Notes: a model not told the origin generated them from the sequence alone. A stretch of 64,000 nucleotides of DNA from an uncultured Pseudovibrio sp. (GCA_947496145.1 CANMBS010000019.1:1-64000); one strand, 5' to 3'. Shown: positions 18,163 through 28,729, counted from the stretch's first letter. A program made the numbers and translations.

Positions 18163-19283
18163 AGCTATCAAGGCGAACTTTACTGGTAGGAGCAGCGACC
18201 TCAGCTATAACTGCGGTCACTGCTCCTTTAACGTTTGGCATATGCGAAGCGCAGCAGAGCGGCTTTCAGCCAATGAAAGTCCGCTCAAAGCAAATCAACT
18301 TCTTCAAGTTCTCTGCTGCTCAATCTGAGCAATACGGCCCTCTCCTGTTTCTGGGAGGTTTGGAGCTGAGCAGTTCCCATCGCCACTTTGGCGGATACTC
18401 AGGGCTGCTCACACTCAAAAACGGCAGCAACATTATCGCTGTTTCAGACCGAGGGCACTGGCTGCGTGCCCGGCTCTCCCAGTCCGCCCGTGGAAAGCCT
18501 CTCAAGCTCCTGGAAGCCGAAACAGCTCCATTGCTGGGTAGCAAAGGTCAACTTCTAAAACGCACGTCCAGAGCCGACACAGAGGGTCTGAGCATTGGCG
18601 GTTCTCCCTCTTCTCCGCGCATTGTGGTTAGCCACGAAGGCAAAGGGGGCCTCATGAGCTACCCGCTGCACCTTAAAACCGGCGAAGAACGAGCCAAACA
18701 CCTACTGATACCAAAAGAAATCCGAGGTTTAGCGAGAAACAAAAGCCTTGAGTCTGTCGCCGTAGCTCCCCCAACCTCTCCTTTGTCCGGCGCAATCATC
18801 ACAATTGCGGAGCGCGGCAAATCCTTGGAGCACAACAGGCCCGCCTGGATCATTGGCGGCCCTCAGGCGGGCAAATTCTGGATTCAACAGCAGGGCAATT
18901 ACGACATTACAGATGCGGCTTTCCTTCCTAACGGCGACCTGCTCATTCTGGAGCGCCTGTTCAGTCTCTCAGAAGGCATCGGAATGCGCCTCAGACAGCT
19001 GGACGGCTCAAACCTGCGGCCAGATCACTTACACACCGGGAAAACGCTCCTGACTGCTGATTTCAGCTATCAGATTGATAATATGGAAGCCCTGAGCATC
19101 CACAGGAATGCCTACGGCGAAACAGTCCTCTCCCTCATGTCAGACGACAACAGGTCATTCTTGCAACGCACGGTACTCCTGCGCTTCGTACTTACGAATG
19201 AAGAACCGTTCAGAGAGCCGTTCAAACGCGCACCTGAAGAAGCTAAAATCATCGCTAAGCCCAGACGCAAACCAACAAGGTAA
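18159..19283 (+). CDS. Esterase-like activity of phytase family protein, exported
   Basis: 374 aa. The N-terminus has a twin-Arg signal ([25 protein letters not shown]). The mature part matches the phytase-like esterase beta-propeller family ([39 protein letters not shown]). Substrate unknown; activity is inferred from the family only. It overlaps cobT by ATGA, so it is translationally coupled, but I see no metabolic reason for it to serve cobalamin synthesis. Confidence 0.8.
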   Translation: MKLSRRTLLVGAATSAITAVTAPLTFGICEAQQSGFQPMKVRSKQINFFKFSAAQSEQYGPLLFLGGLELSSSHRHFGGYSGLLTLKNGSNIIAVSDRGHWLRARLSQSARGKPLKLLEAETAPLLGSKGQLLKRTSRADTEGLSIGGSPSSPRIVVSHEGKGGLMSYPLHLKTGEERAKHLLIPKEIRGLARNKSLESVAVAPPTSPLSGAIITIAERGKSLEHNRPAWIIGGPQAGKFWIQQQGNYDITDAAFLPNGDLLILERLFSLSEGIGMRLRQLDGSNLRPDHLHTGKTLLTADFSYQIDNMEALSIHRNAYGETVLSLMSDDNRSFLQRTVLLRFVLTNEEPFREPFKRAPEEAKIIAKPRRKPTR

Positions 19284-19287
19284 ATGC

Positions 19288-19321
19288 AAAAAAGGCACCG
19301 AACCGGAGTTCGATGCCTTTT
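19288..19321. terminator. Terminator between the phytase-like gene and the queuosine transporter
   Basis: AAAAAAGGCACCGAAC (from 19288) pairs with GTTCGATGCCTTTT (ending 19321), with A/T runs on both sides, so it can serve both convergent genes. Confidence 0.85.
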
Positions 19322-19344
19322 AAAATTCTTTTGAAGCGAGGAGT

Positions 19345-19995
19345 TTATCCGCGCTGCGGAGCCGGAACCGCACCGATAACTCCCAGTGCGATGCGGTAAG
19401 GAACCAGCATACTCATCGCAACGATGATCTTTACGCTAAAATCGCCAATCGCCCAGGAAACCCACCGGGGAACCTCAAGAGCAAACACACCAAACATTGG
19501 CGCAATCTCTACCGCGAACTCGTCGTATTCACCCAGAAATGCAAACTTGGCTGCAAATGCAAGGCTGAAGAACAACGCAGTGTCAAATATCGTACCAAGC
19601 GTGGAAGAAACGACAGGTGCCTTCCACCAGCGACCATCACGAAGACGGTCAAACACAGTCACATCCAGCAATTGCGCCAGCAGGAATGCACTTCCTGATG
19701 CAATCGCGATGCGTGGTGTTGCAAGAACGACAGAGAGAACAACAGCAACAGCGAAACCAACGTACACGACCTTGCGTGCAGCAGCAGGACCAAACTGCCG
19801 GTTAATCAAATCAGTCACAAGGAATGCCACCGGATAGGTAAAAGCACCCCAGGTAAGCAGGTCTGCCAGGTTAACAGCCCCGAGCATTCCCTGAACAGGG
19901 AATTGAACGAGGTAATTCGACGCGACGACCACCGCTGTCATTGCCATAATAGCAAGAGCAAGTGGGCGAGCAGTATTCGACTTAGTCACGCTCAA
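19345..19995 (-). CDS. Queuosine precursor transporter (YhhQ/VUT family)
   Basis: 216 aa, about six hydrophobic helices. The family marks NLADLLTWGAFTYPVAFLVTDLINRQFG and SGSAFLLAQLLDVTVFDRLR identify the YhhQ/VUT family, shown in E. coli to take up preQ0/preQ1. Only about 20 bases separate it from rpmB upstream, so it is probably co-transcribed and has no room for its own preQ1 riboswitch. Confidence 0.9.
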   Translation of the reverse strand: MSVTKSNTARPLALAIMAMTAVVVASNYLVQFPVQGMLGAVNLADLLTWGAFTYPVAFLVTDLINRQFGPAAARKVVYVGFAVAVVLSVVLATPRIAIASGSAFLLAQLLDVTVFDRLRDGRWWKAPVVSSTLGTIFDTALFFSLAFAAKFAFLGEYDEFAVEIAPMFGVFALEVPRWVSWAIGDFSVKIIVAMSMLVPYRIALGVIGAVPAPQRG

Positions 19996-20016
19996 TCCCT
20001 TTCAAGAATGATGTGA

Positions 20017-20304
20017 TTAAGCAGCTGCCTGACGACGCTTGATTTCGGTCTTCAGCAAACGTGCTTTTGGAGAAAGCTCAGCTTCAGCAGCTTTCATCAG
20101 GAATGCGTCCAGACCACCGCGGTGTTCTACAGAGCGCAGTGCGTGTGCAGAGATGCGCAGCTTGTAGGTTTCACCGAGAGTATCGCTCATCAGAGAAACA
20201 TTGCAGAGGTTTGGCAGGAACCGACGACGGCTCTTGTTGTTTGCGTGAGACACGTTGTTGCCGGTCATCACGTCTTTACCGGTAAGTTCGCAGCGGCGTG
20301 CCAT
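20017..20304 (-). CDS. rpmB: 50S ribosomal protein L28
   Basis: A 95-residue large-subunit ribosomal protein. [32 protein letters not shown] is the family N-terminus. ATG 20304 is chosen because AAAGGGTGA sits just before it; an in-frame GTG three codons earlier falls inside that ribosome site. A clear sigma-70 promoter lies upstream (20425-20453). Confidence 0.96.
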   Translation of the reverse strand: MARRCELTGKDVMTGNNVSHANNKSRRRFLPNLCNVSLMSDTLGETYKLRISAHALRSVEHRGGLDAFLMKAAEAELSPKARLLKTEIKRRQAAA

Positions 20305-20424
20305 GAGGGTCACCCTTTTAATTTCTAGGCGCCCTCACTTATGGGCGCAGTCTGTTAAATCCGGCAGGTCGCAGACATCAAGTCACGCGGAACCACTTCC
20401 GGCCCTGTACGGAAAAGTTGGCTT

Positions 20425-20453
20425 GCTATAATTAGTAGAGCCGAATTCGTCAA
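20425..20453 (-). promoter_or_regulatory. Sigma-70 promoter of rpmB
   Basis: On the minus strand, -35 TTGACG (20453-20448), a 17-base spacer and -10 TATAGC (20430-20425). The start would be near 20418, giving a leader of about 115 nt before ATG 20304. Confidence 0.7.
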
Positions 20454-20642
20454 GGCTTTGCTGCGTATTTGCCAGTTAGAAGCGCATATTTCAATCAAAA
20501 CTCCAACAAACTCACATATCTTAACCACCGTGTTACCATGTTTAGGTAGTTTCATATTTCGATGAGTTTGAATTTTTTGTTCAGTTTCCTGAGTTCTCAG
20601 GCCGCAAGACACCAAAGTCTGCGGTCGCGGAGGTACAGTATC

Positions 20643-21506
20643 GTGCGAGTAGTTTCTTCTAAGATTTGCGGTTTTCTTGGTAAATCCACCGCAATAGCCA
20701 TCGCAGCGCTTTCATTTGGCACACTATCCACAGCTGCTTTGGGGAAAACGGAGCAGCTCGGCGGCACCTACAATATTTCTTATGCAGGCTTCACAGTGGG
20801 GCGAGGGTCTTTCTCACTCATCCTGCGAGATAACGCCTACTCTGCCAAAGTTGGGATGGAACCAGCCGGCATAGGAACGCTCTTCTCCACAGGGAAAGGT
20901 GGCGCACAGGCAAAGGGCTGGATGAAAGGCTCCAAAATTCTGCCAAGCACCTACACGATGGCCTCCCGTGCATCAGACAGAAACTTCTATGTAAATCTTG
21001 GGCAAGGTTCAGGGCATGTTCGCACCACTCAGGTGACACCGAAATACAAGCCCTCAAAAACACGCATTAAAGTTACTGGCAAACATAAGCTTAACGCCAT
21101 GGATCCGCTGAGCGCGGCAATTGTCCGCGCACCGTCACGCAAAAAAATGCTTGATCCATCAGTATGTAACCGCAAATTGCCAATCTATGATGGCTGGGCA
21201 CGTTTCAACATTAACATGAAGTTCAAAGAAGTACGTGACGTTTCCGGCAAAGGCTATAACGGCCCCGTTGTCGTTTGCTCCGCACGCTGGGAACCAGTCG
21301 CAGGTCATCGTCCGGAACGTAAATCCGTTCAGTACCTCGCTAACAACGCAGAGATCGAAACCTGGCTGGCTCCAATCAGCAACACCCGCGTTCTGATACC
21401 TTATCGAGTATCGATCCCGACTTCTACAGGTACATTGGTTTTGGAAGCATCCAAGCTTAACCTGCCCAATACGTCAGGCTTGCGCAAAAAAACGGCATCG
21501 AGATAG
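20643..21506 (+). CDS. DUF3108 domain-containing exported protein
   Basis: 287 aa from GTG 20643, which has GGAGG 8 bases upstream; a longer frame from 20562 has no ribosome site. A basic N-terminus and hydrophobic stretch (STAIAIAALSFGTLSTAALG) act as a signal peptide. The mature part begins YNISYAGFTVGRGSFSL, typical of DUF3108, a periplasmic beta-rich family often found beside rpmB in Rhizobiales. Role unknown. Confidence 0.85.
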   Translation: MRVVSSKICGFLGKSTAIAIAALSFGTLSTAALGKTEQLGGTYNISYAGFTVGRGSFSLILRDNAYSAKVGMEPAGIGTLFSTGKGGAQAKGWMKGSKILPSTYTMASRASDRNFYVNLGQGSGHVRTTQVTPKYKPSKTRIKVTGKHKLNAMDPLSAAIVRAPSRKKMLDPSVCNRKLPIYDGWARFNINMKFKEVRDVSGKGYNGPVVVCSARWEPVAGHRPERKSVQYLANNAEIETWLAPISNTRVLIPYRVSIPTSTGTLVLEASKLNLPNTSGLRKKTASR

Positions 21507-21684
21507 ATTTTGCACTTCTAATCCAAAATCTTCTTGTTTGAGGCACGTCAAGCACCCACATTTGTACTGCAAAGCCTTGACAGATGACCCTGCTGTCGCC
21601 AGTGTCGCGCCAAAATTATAGCGCGGTCCAACGCCTTTTTGTCGGCGGGTCCAGCCCGCTGATTGTTACGAGTGAATATCCAAT

Positions 21685-22641
21685 ATGCGCAGTTACCTCG
21701 AATTCGAAAAACCAGTTGCTGACCTTGAAGGAAAAGTACAGGAATTAAAGATCCTGGCTGAAGGTGGGGAAGCAGTTGATGTGGAAGACGAGATTGCCCG
21801 TCTTCAGGAAAAAGCCGATCAGGCGCTTAGCGACATCTACTCTCGTCTGACGCCATGGCAAAAGACCCTTGTGGCTCGCCATCCAGACCGTCCGCATGCT
21901 CTGGACTACATCAAAACGTTGATCACCGACTTCACACCACTTGCTGGAGATCGCAAATTCTCTGAGGATTGTGCGATTATTGCAGGCTTCGGTCGCTTCC
22001 GTGGGCAGTCCATTGCAGTTCTCGGTCAGGAGAAGGGTAACGACACTGAAAGCCGTCTGAAGCACAACTTCGGCATGGCACGCCCGGAAGGTTACCGCAA
22101 AGCCGTTCGCATCATGGAGCTGGCTGACCGCTTCAACATTCCGGTTGTGTCTTTCGTTGACACGGCAGGCGCATATCCCGGTATTGGTGCTGAAGAGCGC
22201 GGTCAGGCAGAAGCAATCGCTCGCTCCACAGACATGTGCCTTGGACTTGGTGTTCCAAACATCTCTATTGTTATTGGTGAAGGTGGTTCAGGCGGTGCAA
22301 TCGCTGTCGCAACCACCAACCATGTGGCAATGCTTGAACACTCTATCTACTCTGTAATCTCTCCGGAAGCAGGCGCATCTATCTTGTGGCGTGACAGCAC
22401 CCGAGCACAGGACGCTGCAACCAACATGAAGATCACAGCGCAGGATCTTTCCGGCTTCCGCATTATTGATGAAATCATCAAAGAACCAATCGGCGGCGCT
22501 CATCGCGCAAAGGAAATCGTCATTGACCGCGCTGGCAACACCATCGAAACGGCCCTTGGCAAGCTTTCCAGCCACACTTCCGATGAGCTGAAGAAGCAGC
22601 GTCGGGAGAAGTTCTTACGCATAGGTCGTGAACTCAGCTAA
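21685..22641 (+). CDS. accA: Acetyl-CoA carboxylase carboxyltransferase subunit alpha
   Basis: Forms the carboxyltransferase with AccD and makes malonyl-CoA for fatty acid synthesis. 318 aa, the normal length. MRSYLEFEKPVADLEGKVQELK, PWQKTLVARHPDRPHALDYI, DTAGAYPGIGAEERGQAEAIA and GEGGSGGAIAV are diagnostic. A terminator follows (22685-22717). AccD is not linked, as is usual. Confidence 0.97.
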   Translation: MRSYLEFEKPVADLEGKVQELKILAEGGEAVDVEDEIARLQEKADQALSDIYSRLTPWQKTLVARHPDRPHALDYIKTLITDFTPLAGDRKFSEDCAIIAGFGRFRGQSIAVLGQEKGNDTESRLKHNFGMARPEGYRKAVRIMELADRFNIPVVSFVDTAGAYPGIGAEERGQAEAIARSTDMCLGLGVPNISIVIGEGGSGGAIAVATTNHVAMLEHSIYSVISPEAGASILWRDSTRAQDAATNMKITAQDLSGFRIIDEIIKEPIGGAHRAKEIVIDRAGNTIETALGKLSSHTSDELKKQRREKFLRIGRELS

Positions 22642-22684
22642 CCAGAACCTCCGATTTATTGCAGGTTTTCAACAAACTTTATAT

Positions 22685-22717
22685 AAAGGCATCAGGCATA
22701 CATCTGATGCCTTTTTT
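22685..22717 (+). terminator. Terminator of accA
   Basis: AAAGGCATCAG (22685-22695) pairs with CTGATGCCTTTTTT (22704-22717), ending in a T-run. Confidence 0.9.
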
Positions 22718-22883
22718 GTTTGCTGCAATCAAATTTGGGAGAAACTGCCGTAAAGAGACCTTTCGCCCACTAGAAACAGGGTGTTCTGTGGTAAGATTTG
22801 GTCAACCTTAACTCAGATAGTCTATCTGTAGAGTCGGGATTAAGGTGCGGGCAGAAAACGCCCCTGCATGGTGGGTCAAGCAC

Positions 22884-24068
22884 ATGATGAAAGTGTTTCA
22901 AAGAGTTACTGGCAAAAACGTGCGGCACGCAACTGTACTTGCACTAACTTTAACACTCGCAGCTTGTCAGGGATCAGAGTTCGGCACTGAAAAGCATCAG
23001 CAGCCCGTTAGCCGCAGCTTATCCAGCAAGATGAAGTCCAAAGACATGGCGCTTAAGTCCCCAATAATGGTGCGCTTGTTCAAGGAAGAATCTGAGCTTG
23101 AAGTCTGGAAGCAAACCGAAGGCGGCGAATACGCACTGCTGGAAACCTTCGACATATGCAAATGGTCTGGAAAACTCGGCCCAAAGATCAAAGAGGGTGA
23201 TCGTCAGGCCCCCGAAGGCTTCTATGAAGTTACTCCGGGTCTTATGAACCCCTTCTCATCCTATTACCTGTCGTTCAACCTCGGCTTTCCAAACAAGTTT
23301 GACCGCGCCCATGATCGTACAGGATCCCATCTAATGGTTCACGGAGCCTGCTCCTCTCGCGGTTGCTATGCCATGACGGATGATCAGATCGCCGATATTT
23401 ACGCACTGGGTCGCGATAGCTTCCTTGGAGGGCAGAGAAAGTTCCAGGTACAGGCCTTCCCATTCCGCATGACGCCTGAGAATATGGCGAAACATACCGA
23501 TTCCGAGCATTACGAGTTCTGGCGCATGCTGAAGCGGGGTTATGATCATTTCGCGGTCACAAAGCGCCCGCCATCTATTGAAGTCTGCAATAAGCAATAT
23601 GTCTTTAATGCGAAGGCAGACAAACGCGGCACCAAATTCAACGCTCGCAATGCATGCCCAGCCTACACTGTACCGGAGCACATCGCAGTAGCAGTTGCAA
23701 AGAAGCAGGATAGAGACGCCCGTGAAATTGCTGAAATTCAGATCGCAATGGCAAACAGCAAGCGCCGCAAAGAGAAGATTGCCGCTTTCTTTGGTGGCAC
23801 GTCCACCACAGACACAGCAAAAGCACCGACAGAAACTGCTGATAAAGCACCTGTAAACGCGACGCCAGTCAACGTAAAGTCCGCTAAAGCTCTTGCACTC
23901 GCATCAAAAGCTCCAGAAACCGAGAAGCAGTCTGAGACAGAAAGAGCCTTCAGCTACTTCACCTCACTTTTTTCAGACAGACGTGTTGGAAGCCAGAAAA
24001 AAATCGCAGCAACGGCCATCGACCCATACCCGAATGCCCCTGCCCCACGCATAAAACCGCAACTATAA
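22884..24068 (+). CDS. YafK-type L,D-transpeptidase family lipoprotein
   Basis: About 394 aa from ATG 22884; GTG 22845 is an in-frame alternative. The N-terminus is a lipoprotein signal (VLALTLTLAACQG, acylated Cys at about 28). PEGFYEVTPGLMNP and LMVHGACSSRGCYAMT are the YafK/L,D-transpeptidase signature, with the nucleophile Cys at about 161. The family crosslinks peptidoglycan or cleaves protein-peptidoglycan bonds. The last 130 residues are Ala/Lys/Thr-rich and low-complexity. A small palindrome (CAGATA/TATCTG near 22816) lies upstream. Confidence 0.85.
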   Translation: MMKVFQRVTGKNVRHATVLALTLTLAACQGSEFGTEKHQQPVSRSLSSKMKSKDMALKSPIMVRLFKEESELEVWKQTEGGEYALLETFDICKWSGKLGPKIKEGDRQAPEGFYEVTPGLMNPFSSYYLSFNLGFPNKFDRAHDRTGSHLMVHGACSSRGCYAMTDDQIADIYALGRDSFLGGQRKFQVQAFPFRMTPENMAKHTDSEHYEFWRMLKRGYDHFAVTKRPPSIEVCNKQYVFNAKADKRGTKFNARNACPAYTVPEHIAVAVAKKQDRDAREIAEIQIAMANSKRRKEKIAAFFGGTSTTDTAKAPTETADKAPVNATPVNVKSAKALALASKAPETEKQSETERAFSYFTSLFSDRRVGSQKKIAATAIDPYPNAPAPRIKPQL

Positions 24069-24074
24069 CTTACT

Positions 24075-24842
24075 TCAGGCCCAAATTGCCATGCGCAGAC
24101 CCCGTTCGTCTCTCTTGTAATCAGCGGGAAACGGCTCCGCTTGTCCGTGAAGCAGTCGTTCTGCAATGACCGCATTCACTGCTGCATCCATCAAATCATC
24201 ACGCGCAGCGCCTTTGGACGGTTTCTGATCAAGAAAACTGGCAGAGTACCCAAATTGCACCAGTAAATCCCGACGCGCATCAAGCCCCGGTGCATAGCTG
24301 GTTCCCTTGACTTTCTTGGGAACCGCAATCGGCTCCTGTCCATTAAGGCGCCAGAAAGCAACCTCCGGATGAACTTCGTACACTCTCTCTTCAAGCTCAG
24401 GTGTCATCAACTGATCAATCTCGCGGATCTTTGGAAAGAGGTAAAACGCCTGCTTTGAAACCTTCTTGGGGGGTGAAGAATGCGCCAATGCCATCGAGCA
24501 AGCTTCACGATAATCCTCGCAATAGATTGCAGCACGCGCCGGAATAGAAAATACCGTAGACTGTCGCATACCTAAAAGCGGACGCACCGCCTTTTCAGGC
24601 CCACGCCCACACCGCCCAATCTTATCAGGCAGACCAATCGGCATATCAACAGCAACCTTACGCGGTGAGCACTGCGAGCTCACCAACTCAGCGAACTGTT
24701 CAAAAACATGTATCTCAGGCTCACGATCCCCACCAAGCCAGCGAAAGACAGCAATCCAGCCAGCTTTGCATCCATCAACACCTGCAACACAAAAAGGTCC
24801 CCCTTTGGGCGTGTCTTTCGTTTTGAGATCGGCAGCATACAT
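24075..24842 (-). CDS. DUF429 domain-containing protein
   Basis: 255 aa, cytosolic. VAGVDGCKAGWIAV and KVAVDMPIGLPD are the two acidic beta-strand motifs of the DUF429 (RNase H-like fold) family. YEVHPEVAFW and RDDLMDAAVNAVIAERL give further conserved acidic and His residues. A nuclease-like role has been suggested from the fold but is unproven. Convergent with the transpeptidase gene, 6 bases apart. Confidence 0.85.
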   Translation of the reverse strand: MYAADLKTKDTPKGGPFCVAGVDGCKAGWIAVFRWLGGDREPEIHVFEQFAELVSSQCSPRKVAVDMPIGLPDKIGRCGRGPEKAVRPLLGMRQSTVFSIPARAAIYCEDYREACSMALAHSSPPKKVSKQAFYLFPKIREIDQLMTPELEERVYEVHPEVAFWRLNGQEPIAVPKKVKGTSYAPGLDARRDLLVQFGYSASFLDQKPSKGAARDDLMDAAVNAVIAERLLHGQAEPFPADYKRDERGLRMAIWA

Positions 24843-24912
24843 CCAACAATAAACCTGTTTTCAAGGTGATATTTTTCTCTATGCTTCTTCAACAGGGGAG
24901 AGCGCAGATACC

Positions 24913-25350
24913 ATGAGATTAACTCATATCAACCTTGTCGCAAGAGATGCAAACGAACTCGCATCTTTCTACATCAGTGTTTGCAAATGCCACTATCTAC
25001 ACGATCCAAAAGAATTATCTGGCGAAAAAGTATCTAGGGGGAATGGCCTGCCAAACTCAAAGATATACTCAATTTGGCTGGGCTTGCCGAACTGTCCGAA
25101 CCTATTTCTCGAAATACACCAGCACGCAGAAACACATGAAAGGCCAGTACCTAGAGTAAATGAACCAGGCTTCGGGCATCTCGCCTTCCAAACAGAAGAT
25201 CTAAACGCAGCAATTTCTGCAGTTCTCGCAGCCGGAGGTGCCAAACTTGGCGAAATCACCACTTTTGGTTCAAAACGGAATCCCACCTGCATCATCTATA
25301 TGCGAGACCCGGAGGGCAACATTCTGGAATTAGAGCAACCAGCCAGATAA
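24913..25350 (+). CDS. VOC family (glyoxalase/dioxygenase-like) protein
   Basis: A 145-residue single VOC module pair: LTHINLVARDANELASFYISVC at the start, HLAFQTEDLNAAISAVLAAGG in the second half and YMRDPEGNILELEQP at the end. The His and Glu positions fit a metal site. The VOC superfamily includes glyoxalases, resistance proteins and dioxygenases, so the substrate is unknown. A GGGGAG ribosome site precedes ATG. Confidence 0.85.
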   Translation: MRLTHINLVARDANELASFYISVCKCHYLHDPKELSGEKVSRGNGLPNSKIYSIWLGLPNCPNLFLEIHQHAETHERPVPRVNEPGFGHLAFQTEDLNAAISAVLAAGGAKLGEITTFGSKRNPTCIIYMRDPEGNILELEQPAR

Positions 25351-25372
25351 ACCAGCTGATCTGCCATCTCTG

Positions 25373-26290
25373 TTAGGCACTCTGAGGAGCCTCAACCACA
25401 CGGCGTGTGTTCACAAGTGCCATGGGTTGAATGAGAGGGTCCTGATGCTCTGCATATAGCAAATCGTCTGATCCAACCTTAACGGAGCGAGCAACCAGCT
25501 CGAAGGTTGATGCAGTTGCTTTTTTCAGTGCCTCTGCATCACTTTGACCAGCTAAACTGCGTGCCAGATAAAGCGCTGCGAGCAGGTCTCCGGTCCCGTT
25601 CGGCGCACCATCAACCTCAGCATGTTCAATCGCAAGACTGCCTTGAGGCCCGACCAACAGGTTGGAGATGGAATTACGGCGGATTGCAGGAGAAGAGGTA
25701 ACAATCGTCCGCTCCACATTCAGGCTACGCGCTGCTGCAACAGCTTCGTTTTCCATCTCTGTACCAAATCCACTCAACCAGGCCAGTTCGTAGCGGTTTG
25801 GCGTAATCACATCAGCCAGCGGGAGCAACTGATCACGAATAGCATCCGCAATCAGCTCAGAGACATATAAACCGCCCTTGTCACCGATTACGGGATCACA
25901 CAGATAAACGCTATCAGGGTTATTCGCTTTCACTTGCTGCACAATTTTGGCAACACCAGCAACTTGATCCGCATTTGCAATGTAACCAGAAAGAACCCCC
26001 TTAACATTCTTAAGTCGCTCACTGGCACAGATCTGACCAACGATACGGCTAAAAGCATCCGCATCTGCCGTAATCCGTTCACCAGCGCCTTGCCCCGGAT
26101 GCCAGGGTAGCAAAATGGTTGGCAGCATCCAGACATCAAAGCCCATACGCTCCAGAGCAAAAACAGCTCCGCGCATACCTACACAACCACTGATCACCTG
26201 AGAAGATATCACCAGAACAGAAGGCTTTTCCTTCGGAGCATTCTCTCTGATTTTATGTTCTACTATTTTAACAAACCGCTCAAGCGACAT
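25373..26290 (-). CDS. pdxY: Pyridoxal kinase (PdxY-like)
   Basis: Phosphorylates pyridoxal for PLP salvage. 305 aa, ribokinase-like fold. SSQVISGCVGMRGAVFALERMGFDVW is the vitamin B6-binding N-terminus, CDPVIGDKGGLYV and DVITPNRYELAWLSG follow, and DGAPNGTGDLLAALYLA is the anionic hole with the catalytic Asp. The start abuts the ispG stop exactly, so the two are co-transcribed. Confidence 0.92.
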   Translation of the reverse strand: MSLERFVKIVEHKIRENAPKEKPSVLVISSQVISGCVGMRGAVFALERMGFDVWMLPTILLPWHPGQGAGERITADADAFSRIVGQICASERLKNVKGVLSGYIANADQVAGVAKIVQQVKANNPDSVYLCDPVIGDKGGLYVSELIADAIRDQLLPLADVITPNRYELAWLSGFGTEMENEAVAAARSLNVERTIVTSSPAIRRNSISNLLVGPQGSLAIEHAEVDGAPNGTGDLLAALYLARSLAGQSDAEALKKATASTFELVARSVKVGSDDLLYAEHQDPLIQPMALVNTRRVVEAPQSA

Positions 26291-27568
26291 CTACGAAATC
26301 TCGCGTTCAGAAGAAGCGCCTGTACCATAACGCTTCTCAATGTAATCCAGAACCATCGCCTTAAAGTCCTCAGCGATATTTGGTCCACGTAACGTGACAG
26401 CCTTCACACCATCAACAAACACTGGCGCTGCCGGGGTTTCACCTGTTCCGGGAAGAGAAATACCAATATCTGCATGCTTGGATTCACCCGGCCCGTTCAC
26501 AATACACCCCATAACCGCTACGTTGAGTTCTTCAACTCCGGGATACTGCTCACGCCATTTGGGCATACTCTCACGAATATGCGCCTGAATTTCCTGAGCA
26601 AGTTCCTGGAAAACAGTTGAAGTTGTACGTCCACACCCCGGACAAGCCGCGACAATCGGCACGAAACTGCGAAAGCCCATGGTCTGCAACAGTTCTTGAG
26701 ACACCTGCACCTCGCGTGTGCGATCGCCGCCCGGCTCCGGTGTAAGCGAAATACGAATAGTATCGCCAATGCCTTGCTGTAACAAAATACCCATGGAAGC
26801 TGAGGAGGCCACAATACCTTTGGTACCCATACCAGCTTCTGTCAAACCAAGATGAAGCGCATAATTACAACGCTGTGCCAGATCAGTATAGACTGCAATC
26901 AGATCCTGCACCTGAGAAACCTTAGCTGAAAGAATGATCTTATCACGTCCAAGGCCCAACTCCTCAGCACGCTGAGCCGACAGCAAACCAGACTGGCAAA
27001 TCGCTTCGCGCATCACTTCCTGCGCGGTCAGCGGCGAACCTTCATCCTGGTTCTTATCCATCAGATAAGTCAGCAGTTCCTGATCCAGCGATCCCCAGTT
27101 CACTCCAATACGCACGGGCTTGTCGTGCTTAGTTGCTAAATCAATGATCTGACCAAACTGAGCATCTTTTTTGGACTTAAAGCCCACATTACCCGGATTA
27201 ATCCGATACTTATCCAGCGCCTCCGCACAATCAGGATGATCCGTCAACAGCTTGTGCCCGATATAGTGAAAGTCACCAACCAGTGGCACAGTAACGCCAA
27301 TACGCTGCAAACGCTCCTTAATGCGCGGCACAGCAGCAGCTGATTCATCACGATCAACAGTAATACGGACTAATTCTGACCCGGCGCGTGCCAGTGCCGA
27401 AACCTGAGCAACAGTGGAATCTACATCTGCGGTATCCGTGTTTGTCATCGACTGCACAACCACAGGCGCATTACCGCCAACAACAACACCACCAACATTC
27501 ACCGCTACAGATTGGCGCCGCGGAAATGGGGCAGAAAAATAACTTAAGCTCGTGTCAGTCATGATCAT
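26291..27568 (-). CDS. ispG: 4-hydroxy-3-methylbut-2-enyl diphosphate synthase
   Basis: The penultimate MEP-pathway enzyme, a [4Fe-4S] reductase acting on MEcPP. 425 aa. [20 protein letters not shown] opens the TIM barrel. The cluster cysteines are in [10 protein letters not shown] and GCIVNGPGE. An in-frame ATG two codons in is an equally good start. Only this gene and pdxY form the transcription unit visible here. Confidence 0.96.
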   Translation of the reverse strand: MIMTDTSLSYFSAPFPRRQSVAVNVGGVVVGGNAPVVVQSMTNTDTADVDSTVAQVSALARAGSELVRITVDRDESAAAVPRIKERLQRIGVTVPLVGDFHYIGHKLLTDHPDCAEALDKYRINPGNVGFKSKKDAQFGQIIDLATKHDKPVRIGVNWGSLDQELLTYLMDKNQDEGSPLTAQEVMREAICQSGLLSAQRAEELGLGRDKIILSAKVSQVQDLIAVYTDLAQRCNYALHLGLTEAGMGTKGIVASSASMGILLQQGIGDTIRISLTPEPGGDRTREVQVSQELLQTMGFRSFVPIVAACPGCGRTTSTVFQELAQEIQAHIRESMPKWREQYPGVEELNVAVMGCIVNGPGESKHADIGISLPGTGETPAAPVFVDGVKAVTLRGPNIAEDFKAMVLDYIEKRYGTGASSEREIS

Positions 27569-27899
27569 TCCACTGGGATAATTCGGTAGGCAAGCAAGTG
27601 CCGCATGCAGCCCGCTCTGTCAACTTTTTAGCACAGTTTCAACTCAGTTTGATGGCAGACTAAAATCACACTAGCCCCTAAGATTTGACAGTAAACCTGA
27701 CCTCAAAATGATGCTAGTCAGTTTGCTTAGTGCACTGCACCCGCCAAGCCCGGTCATATGGTCAAGGTCCGTAGATTGGTCACACCCGACCATCTGTAAT
27801 GCCAGCGACATACCTATGCTTTTTGCTAATGCAATCAGCGCAAAAAGTAACGCAAGCTCACAACCACGTATTTTCAGTTTTCTGGTCAGGAGGCCAAAC
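27569..27899. other. Divergent intergenic region between ispG and bdhA
   Basis: No gene is supported. An open frame joined upstream of bdhA (27708-27899) is excluded because the AGGAGG ribosome site marks the inner start. TTGACA occurs on the minus strand at 27623-27618, but no good -10 was found at the right distance. Confidence 0.4.
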
Positions 27900-28682
27900 A
27901 TGCTTTCAGGAAAGTCAGCCGTCATCACCGGGTCTACCTCAGGTATTGGGTTGAGTTACGCCCGTGCCATGGCAGCACAAGGCGCAAACATTGTAATTAA
28001 TGGCTTTGGTGACACCGACGCAATTGAGAAAGAACGCACAAGTATCGAAACCGAGTTTGGCGTCAAATGCATTTATTCACCCGCTGATATGACAAAGCCC
28101 GACGAAATTCATGCGATGATCCATGAAGCAGCAAAAACGCTTGGCTCAGTTGACGTGCTTGTAAATAATGCAGGTATTCAGCACGTGGAAGCAATTGAGC
28201 ATTTTCCGGTTGAGAAATGGGATGCCATCATCGCGATCAATCTGTCATCAGCTTTCCATACAATCCGGACGGCTGTCCCATATATGCGCGAGGCAGGTTG
28301 GGGACGCATCATCAACACCGCCTCTGCACACGCACTTGTCGCTTCTCCCTTCAAAGCAGCCTACGTTTCCGCCAAGCACGGTATCGCGGGTCTTACAAAA
28401 ACAGTCGCGCTGGAAGTTGCCGAAGACAACATTACCGTCAACGCCATTTGCCCCGGTTATGTCTGGACGCCACTGGTCGAAAAGCAAATTCCGGACACAA
28501 TGAAGGCCCGCAACATGACAGAGGAGCAAGTTAAAAAAGAGGTCATGCTCGCCGCACAGCCAACCAAAGAATTTGTCAGTGTAGAGCAGGTAGCTGGCCT
28601 GGCGGTATTTCTGTGCTCTCATGCAGCTGCATCAATCACAGGAACACTATTGCCAATTGATGGTGGCTGGACAGCACAATAG
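27900..28682 (+). CDS. bdhA: 3-hydroxybutyrate dehydrogenase
   Basis: Interconverts (R)-3-hydroxybutyrate and acetoacetate with NAD, in polyhydroxybutyrate/ketone-body use. 260 aa, the family length. TGSTSGIG (10-17) binds NAD, and the catalytic set is N-N-A-G (89-92), S142, Y155 and K159. The ending PIDGGWTAQ is typical. AGGAGG precedes ATG 27900. The patatin gene follows 47 bases on, a recurrent pairing in Rhizobiales. Confidence 0.93.
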   Translation: MLSGKSAVITGSTSGIGLSYARAMAAQGANIVINGFGDTDAIEKERTSIETEFGVKCIYSPADMTKPDEIHAMIHEAAKTLGSVDVLVNNAGIQHVEAIEHFPVEKWDAIIAINLSSAFHTIRTAVPYMREAGWGRIINTASAHALVASPFKAAYVSAKHGIAGLTKTVALEVAEDNITVNAICPGYVWTPLVEKQIPDTMKARNMTEEQVKKEVMLAAQPTKEFVSVEQVAGLAVFLCSHAAASITGTLLPIDGGWTAQ

Positions 28683-28729
28683 TCATCTACTTCCTTAGTT
28701 GTTTAATCTGGTGATCCAGGGAGATTCTC